Shown: positions 45,796 to 53,804 of the stretch, one piece after another | Layout of the letters: every line of letters begins with the position of its first letter | Position numbering within the stretch: position 1 is the first letter of the stretch | Assembly (NCBI RefSeq): GCF_029168315.1 | Contig: NZ_JARGYD010000007.1 | Coordinates: 124,001 to 188,000, forward strand | Direction: 5' to 3' | DNA: 64,000 nucleotides | DNA from: Psychromarinibacter halotolerans | GTDB taxonomy: Bacteria; Pseudomonadota; Alphaproteobacteria; Rhodobacterales; Rhodobacteraceae | The notes under the pieces: model-generated | Told to the model about the DNA's origin: nothing | The model's input: only the letters and a program-made list of their open reading frames with translations | Databases searched by the model: none | Program-made: the position numbers and the translations under genes

Positions 45796-46674
45796 TTAGA
45801 GCGCCTCGGCGCCCGAGATAATTTCGATAAGCTCGTTGGTGATCACGGCCTGACGCGAACGGTTGTATTCGATGGTCAGCCTGTCGATCATGTCGCCCGC
45901 GTTGCGGGTGGCGTTGTCCATCGCCGACATCCGTGCACCCTGTTCCGAGGCGCCGTTCTCCAGCAGACCCGCGAAGATCTGCGTGGCGACCGACTTCGGC
46001 AGCAGGTCGGCGAGGATCGCTTCCTCGTCGGGCTCGTAGTCGTACAGGTTCGACGTCGTGGCCTCGGCGGCCTCGCCCTCGAACTTGGCAGGGATCACCT
46101 GCAGCTCTTGCGGCTTCTGGCTGATCACCGACTCGAACTTGGCGTAGTAGATCTTCGCCACGTCGAATTCGCCGGCATCGAACCGTGCAAGCACGTCCTT
46201 CGCGATGTCCTGTGCGTTGGCATAGCCGATGCGCTTGACCTCGCTCAGGTCGATGTGGCCCACGAACAGGTCGCCGTAGTCACGCTTCAGCTGTTCGCGG
46301 CCCTTCTTGCCGACCGTGAGGATCTTCACGGTCTTGCCTTCACCACGCAGCTTTTCGATCTGGTAGCGGACAAGCCGCACGATCGAAGTGTTGAAGCCGC
46401 CGCACAGCCCTTTTTCCGAGGTCATGACGACCAGAAGCTGCACGTCGTCCTTGCCGGTGCCGGTCAGAAGCTTGGGGCCCTGCCCCAGCTCCTGTGCCGA
46501 ACCGGCAAGGCCAGCCATGACCGCGTTGAAACGCTCGGCATAGGGGCGCGCGGCTTCCGCGGCCTCTTGCGCCCGGCGCAGTTTGGCCGCGGCCACCATC
46601 TGCATGGCCTTGGTGATCTTCCGCGTCGACTTGACGCTGTCGATCCTGTTTTTCAGGTCCTTCAGAGACGGCAT
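45796..46674 (-). CDS. atpG: ATP synthase F1 gamma subunit
   Basis: The 292-residue rotor shaft. It has MPSLKDLKNRIDSVKSTRKITKAMQMVAAAKLRRAQ at the N-terminus and the conserved C-terminal MSAMDNATRNAGDMIDRLTIEYNRSRQAVITNELIEIISGAEAL. It lies between atpA and atpD with short gaps. Confidence 0.98.
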   Translation of the reverse strand: MPSLKDLKNRIDSVKSTRKITKAMQMVAAAKLRRAQEAAEAARPYAERFNAVMAGLAGSAQELGQGPKLLTGTGKDDVQLLVVMTSEKGLCGGFNTSIVRLVRYQIEKLRGEGKTVKILTVGKKGREQLKRDYGDLFVGHIDLSEVKRIGYANAQDIAKDVLARFDAGEFDVAKIYYAKFESVISQKPQELQVIPAKFEGEAAEATTSNLYDYEPDEEAILADLLPKSVATQIFAGLLENGASEQGARMSAMDNATRNAGDMIDRLTIEYNRSRQAVITNELIEIISGAEAL

Positions 46675-46686
46675 TCGCCTTCCCCC

Positions 46687-48225
46687 TTACGCGAAGTCTT
46701 TGGCGAATTCCTCGATCGCGGCTTTCAGCTTGTCAGCCGGCTCGCCTTTGATCTTCGGGTCCTCGTTGGTGATCCAGTCCAGGATATCTTTACGGTTGGT
46801 CCGCATGTGGTTCAGCAGACCAGCCTCGAAGTCCTTGACCTTCGAAAGCGGGATCTTGTCGAGGAAGCCATTGGTACCGGCGAAGATGACGCAGACGATT
46901 TCCGCGTTGGTCAGCGGCGAGTACTGCGGCTGCTTCATCAGTTCGGTCAGGCGCGCACCCCGGTTCAGCAGCTGCTGGGTCGAGGCGTCGAGGTCAGAGC
47001 CGAACTGAGCGAAGGCGGCCATCTCGCGGTACTGAGCGAGCGACAGTTTCACCGGGCCGGCAACCGAGGACATCGCCTTGGTCTGGGCCGACGAGCCAAC
47101 GCGCGACACCGACAGACCGGTGTTCACGGCCGGGCGGATGCCTTGGAAGAACAGTTCGGTTTCCAGGAAGATCTGGCCGTCGGTGATCGAGATCACGTTG
47201 GTCGGAATAAACGCCGACACGTCGCCGCCCTGGGTTTCGATGATCGGCAGCGCGGTCAGCGAGCCGGCACCGTTGTCCTCGTTCAGCTTGGCCGAACGCT
47301 CCAGCAGGCGGGAGTGCAGGTAGAACACGTCGCCCGGGTAGGCTTCACGCCCCGGCGGACGGCGCAGCAGCAGCGACATCTGACGATAGGCAACGGCCTG
47401 CTTGGACAGGTCATCGTAGATCATCAGGCCGTGGCGGCCGTTGTCGCGGAAGTATTCGCCCATCGCGGTCGCGGTGTAGGGGGCGAGGTACTGCATCGGC
47501 GCGGGGTCCGAGGCGGTCGCGGCCACGACGATCGAGTATTCGATCGCGCCGGTTTCCTCGAGACGCTTCACCAGCTGCGCAACGGTCGAACGCTTCTGGC
47601 CCACGGCGACGTACACGCAGTAGAGCTTCTGGCTTTCGTCGTCGCCGGCGGCTTCGTTGTAGGATTTCTGGTTGATGATCGCGTCCAGCGCCACGGCGGT
47701 CTTGCCGGTCTGACGGTCACCAATGATCAGTTCGCGTTGGCCGCGGCCGATCGGGATCATGGCGTCGATGGCCTTCAGGCCGGTCGCCATCGGCTCGTGA
47801 ACCGATTTACGCGGGATGATGCCCGGCGCCTTCACGTCGGCAACGCGGGTCTCGGACGTGGCGATCGGGCCTTTGCCGTCGATCGGGTTGCCAAGGCCGT
47901 CGACAACGCGGCCCAGCAGGGCGTCGCCCACCGGAACCGACACGATGTCGTTGGTGCGCTTGACGGTGTCGCCTTCCTTGATGTCCCGGTCGGAACCGAA
48001 GATCACGACGCCGACGTTGTCGCTTTCCAGGTTCAGGGCCATGCCCATGATGCCGCCCGGAAACTCGACCATCTCGCCGGCCTGCACGTTGTCCAGGCCG
48101 AACACGCGGGCGATCCCGTCACCGACGGACAGCACGCGGCCAACCTCGGCCACTTCGGCCTCCTGGCCGAAGTTCTTGATCTGGTCCTTAAGGATTGCGG
48201 AAATCTCCGCAGCTTGGATCGCCAT
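46687..48225 (-). CDS. atpA: ATP synthase F1 alpha subunit
   Basis: The 512-residue regulatory nucleotide-binding subunit. Walker A is GDRQTGKTA, and IPIGRGQRELIIGDRQTGKTAVALDAIINQK and PALNVGLSVSRVGSSAQ-like AVNTGLSVSRVGSSAQ are present. The start is one base after the atpH stop (TAAGATG), and the ribosome site lies within atpH. Confidence 0.98.
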   Translation of the reverse strand: MAIQAAEISAILKDQIKNFGQEAEVAEVGRVLSVGDGIARVFGLDNVQAGEMVEFPGGIMGMALNLESDNVGVVIFGSDRDIKEGDTVKRTNDIVSVPVGDALLGRVVDGLGNPIDGKGPIATSETRVADVKAPGIIPRKSVHEPMATGLKAIDAMIPIGRGQRELIIGDRQTGKTAVALDAIINQKSYNEAAGDDESQKLYCVYVAVGQKRSTVAQLVKRLEETGAIEYSIVVAATASDPAPMQYLAPYTATAMGEYFRDNGRHGLMIYDDLSKQAVAYRQMSLLLRRPPGREAYPGDVFYLHSRLLERSAKLNEDNGAGSLTALPIIETQGGDVSAFIPTNVISITDGQIFLETELFFQGIRPAVNTGLSVSRVGSSAQTKAMSSVAGPVKLSLAQYREMAAFAQFGSDLDASTQQLLNRGARLTELMKQPQYSPLTNAEIVCVIFAGTNGFLDKIPLSKVKDFEAGLLNHMRTNRKDILDWITNEDPKIKGEPADKLKAAIEEFAKDFA

Positions 48226-48226
48226 C

Positions 48227-48787
48227 TTATCCGACCTCTTTCATTGCGTTCTGTAGGTTGGCAAGCTTCGAGCGGATCGACGTGTCGATCATCTTCGAGC
48301 CCACCTTAACGACGAGACCGCCGATGAGGCTTTCATCAACGGTCGTATTGATTTTTACGTCCTTGCCCACGGTCGAGGCGAGGGTCTTCGCAAGCTTCTC
48401 GGACTGCGTCTTGGTCAGCGCCTTCGCCGACACGACCTCTGCCGTGACTTCGCCATTCTCTTCCGCAATGCGGTCGCGCAGGGCGCGCAGCGTGTAAGGC
48501 AGGACGAACAGGCGGCGCTTGGAGGCCATCAGGCCCAGCACGTTGGTCATCGTGGTCGACAGGCCCATCTTCTGGGCGACCGCGGTGATCGCATTGCCCT
48601 GAGCTTCGCGGCTGTAGATCGGCGAATTGATCAGGTCGCGCAGGTCCGCGCTTTCGGCAAGTGCGGCGTCCAGCGTATCCACGTCGGTTTCGAGAGTGGC
48701 GATGGAGTTGTCTTCCTTGGCCAGTTCAAAGACGGCCGTGGCGTAGCGCGCAGCGATGCCGGTCGAAATCGAAGCTGTTTCGGACAC
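48227..48787 (-). CDS. atpH: ATP synthase F1 delta subunit
   Basis: The 186-residue peripheral-stalk subunit. The GTG start at 48787 is chosen because GGAAGGA stands 5 bases upstream and the family N-terminus ISTGIAARYATAVFELA follows. VDESLIGGLVVKVGSKMIDTSIRSKLANLQNAMKE is the C-terminal delta signature. It is first in the F1 operon. The F0 genes (a, b, c) are not adjacent, as usual in Rhodobacteraceae, where they form a separate operon. Confidence 0.96.
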   Translation of the reverse strand: MSETASISTGIAARYATAVFELAKEDNSIATLETDVDTLDAALAESADLRDLINSPIYSREAQGNAITAVAQKMGLSTTMTNVLGLMASKRRLFVLPYTLRALRDRIAEENGEVTAEVVSAKALTKTQSEKLAKTLASTVGKDVKINTTVDESLIGGLVVKVGSKMIDTSIRSKLANLQNAMKEVG

Positions 48788-49156
48788 GTCGATCCTTCCG
48801 AGTGTTGAAGCCTCGTTCCCCCCCACGCATGACGCGGGCCGAGGCAGCCCAAGTGGCAAGGCCGAGTGGCCCAGCCTTCAAAATCGGCGTCGGTCTAGCA
48901 GAGCCCTCTCCGGCCCGCAACATTCTTGGCCCGCTTTCCGGGATGCCGAAACCCTAGGAAAACAAGGCGATGACATTTCTGCGAGCGAATGCGGGGAAAT
49001 AAAGTAGCGAAATAGTCACGAATTTCTGTCAGCGGCCGGGCGAATCCCCTGATAAATGCGATTTTTTCGCCGCGACGACTGTTAGCGCCACCGGCCTCAG
49101 CCGGTCACGCCAAACGCCAGCGGACCCTTTACAGGTGATGCAATCGCGGGGGCGGA
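48788..49156. other. 369-bp gap holding the atp operon promoter region
   Basis: No gene is seen. The left part is GC-rich leader of atpH, and 48960-49070 is AT-richer with CTGACA and TTTCGCTACTTTATT on the minus strand, a possible but imperfect promoter. The gene to the right ends at 49157 toward this region. Confidence 0.5.
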
Positions 49157-49900
49157 TCAGACCGGTTTCGCTTCGGGCTGCGTCAGCCCTTCAAGCACGC
49201 GCAGCGGTTTGCGCACGCGGGATTTGATGCCCTTGGTCGGCGCCGACACTTGCTTGGTCGCCTCGACGATCAGCACTCCGCCCGCATACCCCATCGACAG
49301 GCGGCGACCCGTGCGTTCCCAGAAATTGCCGGTCTTCAGCCAGAACCGGGCATCCGACGGCGGCTGGTACAGCGCGGTGCTGCTGCGGGCCGGTTCCAGC
49401 GAATGGCGCTGCAACTGGGTTTCCAGTTGCGACAGCGAATAAGGCCGCCCGAAGCCAAACGGCGTGCCGTCGCGCCGTGCCCACAACCCGGCCCGGTTTG
49501 GCACGATGAACAGCGCCTTGCCGCCCGGCACCAAGACCCGGCGGCATTCGTCCAGCACCTTCGGGGCGTTCTCGCTTGTTTCCAGCCCGTGCAGCAGGAT
49601 CAGCTTGTCCGCCTGCCCGGTCTGCAACGGCCACAGCGTCTCTTCGCACAGGACCGACACGTTGGGCTGGCCACCCGGCCAGGGCATGACGCCCTGCTGG
49701 CCCGGCATCAGCGCGACAACACGCTGGGCGGTGGACAGGTAAGGCCGCAGAAGCGGCGCCGCAAAGCCGAAGCCCACGACCGTCTCGCCCGGGGCGTCCG
49801 GCCACAGTTCGATCACTTGGTTGCGGATCGCACGCTGCGCCGCACGGCCCAAGGCCGAGCGGTAGTAGAAGTTGCGCAGGTCCAGAACATCCAGATGCAT
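49157..49900 (-). CDS. Class I SAM-dependent methyltransferase
   Basis: A 247-residue protein with a methyltransferase core of the Methyltransf_11 type: TVVGFGFAAPLLRPYL as a weak motif I, DKLILLHGLETSENAPKVLDECRRVLVPGGKALFIVPNRAGLWARRDGTPFGFGRPYS as the well-conserved second half. The glycine-rich SAM loop is atypical (GFGFAAP), so activity may be altered. A basic C-terminal tail follows. It is divergent from gloB, a pairing I have seen in related genomes. Substrate is unknown. Confidence 0.82.
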   Translation of the reverse strand: MHLDVLDLRNFYYRSALGRAAQRAIRNQVIELWPDAPGETVVGFGFAAPLLRPYLSTAQRVVALMPGQQGVMPWPGGQPNVSVLCEETLWPLQTGQADKLILLHGLETSENAPKVLDECRRVLVPGGKALFIVPNRAGLWARRDGTPFGFGRPYSLSQLETQLQRHSLEPARSSTALYQPPSDARFWLKTGNFWERTGRRLSMGYAGGVLIVEATKQVSAPTKGIKSRVRKPLRVLEGLTQPEAKPV

Positions 49901-49962
49901 TGCAGCCCGTTGGCGTATCGGCGAGTGTCGGGGAAAGAATACCGCAGCATTAAGGAAAGACC

Positions 49963-50724
49963 ATGCCCCTGGAGATCGTCACCGTTCCCTGCCTGCGCGA
50001 CAATTACGCCTACCTGGTGAACGGGCCGGACTGCGTCTGCCTGATCGACGCCCCCGAAGCGGGCCCGATCATCGACGCGCTCGACCAGCGCGGCTGGGGG
50101 CTGGACGCCCTGCTGATCACCCATCACCACCACGATCACGTCGACGGGGTCGAAGAACTGCGCGCGAAGTACGGCTGCAAGGTGATGGGCCCCAAGGCCG
50201 AAGCCGACAAGCTGCCGCCGCTCGACATGGCGCTGGAAGAAGGCATGAACGGCGGCGAAGGCGACGGCTATACGGTCCCCCTTGCCGTACCGGGCCACAC
50301 GCTCGGCCATCTTGCCTTTCACTTTCCACGGGCAAAGGCGGTGTTCTCGGCCGACAGCCTTATGGCCCTTGGATGCGGTCGATTGTTCGAGGGAACGCCC
50401 GAGATGATGTGGGACTCGATGCAGAAGTTCCTTGCGATGCCCGATGACACACTGGTGTATTCCGGCCACGAGTACACGGCCGCGAACGCTCGCTTCGCGC
50501 TGACCATCGAGCCGGACAACGCCGCGCTTCAGGCCCGCGCCGCAGAGATCGATGCCAAGCGATCCGGAAACGAACCCACCGTTCCAGCAAGCATTGGGCA
50601 GGAAAAGGAAACAAACCCCTTCCTTCGGGCCCACTTGCACGAGGTCAAGGCGCTCCTAAATATGGAGTCGTCGCCCGACGCCGAAGTCTTTGCGGAGATC
50701 CGCAGGCGCAAAGACTCCTTCTGA
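49963..50724 (+). CDS. gloB: Hydroxyacylglutathione hydrolase (glyoxalase II)
   Basis: A 253-residue metallo-beta-lactamase-fold enzyme hydrolysing S-lactoylglutathione in methylglyoxal detoxification. The binuclear metal site is THHHHDHVDG (from residue 53). PGHTLGHLAFH, FSADSLMALGCGRLFEGTPEMMW and YSGHEYTAANARFA complete the GloB pattern, and a short C-terminal substrate domain (NPFLR) is present. AAGGAAAG precedes ATG 49963. Confidence 0.96.
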   Translation: MPLEIVTVPCLRDNYAYLVNGPDCVCLIDAPEAGPIIDALDQRGWGLDALLITHHHHDHVDGVEELRAKYGCKVMGPKAEADKLPPLDMALEEGMNGGEGDGYTVPLAVPGHTLGHLAFHFPRAKAVFSADSLMALGCGRLFEGTPEMMWDSMQKFLAMPDDTLVYSGHEYTAANARFALTIEPDNAALQARAAEIDAKRSGNEPTVPASIGQEKETNPFLRAHLHEVKALLNMESSPDAEVFAEIRRRKDSF

Positions 50725-50911
50725 CAACGTCGCAACCTTGGGCACCCCGCGTTGCCCTCCTGCCCAAATTCCGGTCGCGTGAATAAAAATGTGACCGTAC
50801 GCCGTTAGAAAACCCTTGAAGCGCGGGAAAAAGAACCGAACCTTAATGGTATGAGGTCACGGTGGAGAACGAGGCCTAGGCCCTCTCCGCCCAAGCGAAG
50901 GAGCACGACAG

Positions 50912-53233
50912 GTGCCGTCATTTTCGAACACCCTCGAGCAAGCCATTCATTCGGCTCTGGCGCTGGCGAACGCCCGCCGCCATGAGCTTGCGACGCTGGA
51001 GCATCTGCTTCTGGCCCTCGTCGATGAACCCGACGCGGCCAAGGTCATGCAGGCCTGCAGTGTCGATCTGGATGCGCTGCGAAAGACTTTGGTGGATTTC
51101 ATCGACGACGACCTTTCGACCCTTGTCACCGATGTTGACGGGTCCGAGGCCGTGCCGACCGCCGCATTCCAGCGCGTGATCCAGCGCGCCGCGATCCACG
51201 TCCAGTCGTCCGGCCGCACGGAAGTGACCGGCGCCAACGTGCTGGTCGCGATCTTCGCGGAACGCGAATCCAATGCGGCCTATTTCCTGCAAGAGCAGGA
51301 CATGACCCGCTATGACGCGGTCAACTTCATCGCGCATGGCGTGGCGAAGGATCCGTCCTACGGCGAATCCCGCCCGGTTCAGGGCGCGACCGAGGCCGAA
51401 GAGGAAACTCAGACGGCCGAGGATGAACAGAAGGGTGAAAGCGCCCTGGCGAAGTATTGCGTCGACCTGAACGCCAAGTCGAAGAAGGGGGACGTCGATC
51501 CCCTGATCGGGCGCGCGCAGGAAGTCGAACGCTGCATCCAGGTCCTGTGCCGCCGGCGCAAGAATAACCCGCTGCTGGTGGGCGATCCCGGTGTCGGCAA
51601 GACCGCCATCGCCGAAGGTCTTGCGCACAAGATCGTCGCCAAGGAAACGCCCGACGTTCTGAAAGGTGCGACCATCTACTCGCTCGATATGGGCGCGCTG
51701 CTGGCCGGCACCCGCTATCGCGGCGATTTCGAAGAGCGGCTGAAAGCCGTCGTGACCGAGCTTGAAGAGCATCCCGATGCGATTCTGTTCATCGACGAGA
51801 TCCACACCGTGATCGGCGCCGGCGCCACGTCCGGCGGTGCGATGGACGCATCGAACCTTCTGAAGCCCGCGCTTCAGGGCGGCAAGCTGCGCTGCATGGG
51901 CTCGACCACCTACAAGGAGTTCCGTCAGCACTTTGAAAAGGACCGCGCGCTGTCGCGCCGGTTCCAGAAGATCGACGTGAACGAACCCACGGTCGACGAT
52001 GCGGTGAAGATCCTGAAGGGTCTGAAGCCGTATTTCGAGAAGCACCACGAGATCAAGTACACCTCTGATGCGATCAAGTCGGCGGTTGAACTCTCGGCTC
52101 GCTACATCCACGACCGGAAACTGCCGGACAAGGCCATCGACGTTATCGACGAGGCCGGCGCCGCGCAGCATCTGGTGGCGGACAGCAAGCGTCGCAAAAC
52201 CATCGGCGCGAAAGAGATCGAGGCCGTCGTCGCCAAGATCGCCCGCATCCCGCCGAAGAACGTCAGCAAGGACGATGCCGAGGTGTTGAAGGATCTGGAG
52301 GGCACGCTGAAGCGCGTGGTCTTCGGTCAGGACAACGCGATCGAGGCGCTGTCGTCCGCGATCAAGCTGGCCCGTGCCGGCCTGCGCGAACCGGAGAAGC
52401 CGATCGGCAACTACCTGTTCGCGGGCCCGACCGGCGTCGGCAAGACCGAGGTGGCCAAGCAGCTGTCCGAGTCGCTCGGGGTCGAGATGCTGCGCTTCGA
52501 CATGTCGGAATACATGGAGAAGCACGCCGTTTCGCGCCTGATCGGTGCACCTCCGGGATATGTCGGCTTTGACCAAGGCGGCATGCTGACGGACGGTGTC
52601 GACCAGCACCCGCACTGCGTGCTTCTGCTCGACGAGATCGAGAAGGCGCACCCGGATGTCTACAACATCCTTCTGCAGGTGATGGACCACGGCAAGCTGA
52701 CCGACCACAACGGTCGCACGGTGGATTTCCGCAACGTGATCCTAATCATGACGTCGAACGCTGGCGCTGCCGAACAAGCCAAAGAGGCGATGGGCTTCGG
52801 CCGCGATCGTCGCGAGGGCGAGGATACCGCAGCCATCGAACGTCAGTTCACGCCGGAATTCCGCAACCGTCTGGACGCGGTCATCTCGTTCGGCCCGCTG
52901 CCGAAAGAGGTTATTCTGCAGGTGGTCGAGAAGTTCGTGCTGCAACTGGAAGCCCAGCTTCTGGATCGTGGCGTCGCGATCGAGCTGACCAAGCCGGCAG
53001 CCGAGTGGCTGGCCGAAAAGGGCTACGACGACAAGATGGGCGCCCGCCCGCTTGGCCGCGTGATCCAGGAGAACATCAAGAAGCCGCTGGCGGAAGAGCT
53101 GCTGTTTGGCAAGCTCGCCAAGGGCGGTGTGGTGAAGGTTGGCGTCAAGGACGGCAAGATCGACCTTCGGGTCGAAGAGGCAGGCGCGCCGCGCATCGCC
53201 TCGAAGAAGCCGCCGCTTCTGACCGCCGATTGA
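50912..53233 (+). CDS. clpA: ATP-dependent Clp protease ATP-binding subunit ClpA
   Basis: A 773-residue AAA+ unfoldase that feeds ClpP. The N-domain has HSALALANARRHELATLEHLLLAL. D1 has GDPGVGKTA near 224 and D2 has GPTGVGKTE near 505. The start is GTG 50912, with AAGGAG 8 bases upstream. A CTTGAA...CCGAACCTTAAT stretch 75-105 bp upstream might be a heat-shock promoter. The adaptor gene clpS is not adjacent. A terminator follows. Confidence 0.97.
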   Translation: MPSFSNTLEQAIHSALALANARRHELATLEHLLLALVDEPDAAKVMQACSVDLDALRKTLVDFIDDDLSTLVTDVDGSEAVPTAAFQRVIQRAAIHVQSSGRTEVTGANVLVAIFAERESNAAYFLQEQDMTRYDAVNFIAHGVAKDPSYGESRPVQGATEAEEETQTAEDEQKGESALAKYCVDLNAKSKKGDVDPLIGRAQEVERCIQVLCRRRKNNPLLVGDPGVGKTAIAEGLAHKIVAKETPDVLKGATIYSLDMGALLAGTRYRGDFEERLKAVVTELEEHPDAILFIDEIHTVIGAGATSGGAMDASNLLKPALQGGKLRCMGSTTYKEFRQHFEKDRALSRRFQKIDVNEPTVDDAVKILKGLKPYFEKHHEIKYTSDAIKSAVELSARYIHDRKLPDKAIDVIDEAGAAQHLVADSKRRKTIGAKEIEAVVAKIARIPPKNVSKDDAEVLKDLEGTLKRVVFGQDNAIEALSSAIKLARAGLREPEKPIGNYLFAGPTGVGKTEVAKQLSESLGVEMLRFDMSEYMEKHAVSRLIGAPPGYVGFDQGGMLTDGVDQHPHCVLLLDEIEKAHPDVYNILLQVMDHGKLTDHNGRTVDFRNVILIMTSNAGAAEQAKEAMGFGRDRREGEDTAAIERQFTPEFRNRLDAVISFGPLPKEVILQVVEKFVLQLEAQLLDRGVAIELTKPAAEWLAEKGYDDKMGARPLGRVIQENIKKPLAEELLFGKLAKGGVVKVGVKDGKIDLRVEEAGAPRIASKKPPLLTAD

Positions 53234-53254
53234 TCCAGCTTCGACAGAACACAG

Positions 53255-53282
53255 AAAAGGGCCCCGTTTCGGGGCCCTTTTT
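53255..53282 (+). terminator. Terminator of clpA
   Basis: AAAAGGGCCCC-GTTTC-GGGGCCCTTTTT, 22 bases after the clpA stop. Confidence 0.92.
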
Positions 53283-53377
53283 CGTTTCGGACACCAGCGC
53301 CCGATGACCGGCGCCATCGGTGCCGCTTCCGATCCGCGTGCGCAATCGCGGGGCGATGGCCGCAGCCCGTCGGCCGC

Positions 53378-53728
53378 CTAAAGGATCGCCACACGCTCGA
53401 CCCTTTCCGGGTCGGGAAAGGGGCGATACAGGCCGTATTCGACCGTTTCGACCATGCCGTGAACCTTTTCGTAAAGCTCTGACACGTCGGCGGAACGGGA
53501 ACAGGCGTGTCCGAACAGGTCGTCCAGCGCGGCAAGGCCCTGCACTTCGATTTCCAGCACGAAATCGCGATGCGATGCCGAAGCGAGGTTCAGTTTCCGT
53601 CGCAGCAGCCGCCACCGCAGGATCAGCCCTTCGGCCAGAAGATGTTCCATCCACCGTTCCAGCGCGCTGGCAAAAACGATCGCCTTGGCGTCGTTCTTCA
53701 GGTCGATCATGCAGTGATACAGGTTCAT
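53378..53728 (-). CDS. DUF6614-like small protein
   Basis: A 116-residue protein that reads MNLYHCMIDLKNDAKAIVFASALERWMEHL, then GWRLLRRKL-like ILRWRLLRRKLNLASASHRDFVLEIEVQGLAALD and YGLYRPFPDPERVERVAIL. I associate this pattern with the DUF6614 family, ferredoxin-like-fold proteins of unknown function. It has no signal peptide or membrane helix. It is convergent with clpA and lies downstream of the coiled-coil protein gene on the same strand, separated by 76 bp. Confidence 0.65.
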   Translation of the reverse strand: MNLYHCMIDLKNDAKAIVFASALERWMEHLLAEGLILRWRLLRRKLNLASASHRDFVLEIEVQGLAALDDLFGHACSRSADVSELYEKVHGMVETVEYGLYRPFPDPERVERVAIL

Positions 53729-53804
53729 GGCAGCCCCTTTGTCCGCGCGGAGGTACCAGCCGCGCGTTTAAAAGAGGTAAAGACCGATCTCCCCGGCCCT
53801 GCCG

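Noticed and set aside
45781..48309. Long open frame (842 codons) on the plus strand across atpG and atpA
   Set aside because: It is antisense to well-conserved ATP synthase genes and arises from high GC codon bias. Its translation is His/Arg/Val-rich and has no recognised domain.
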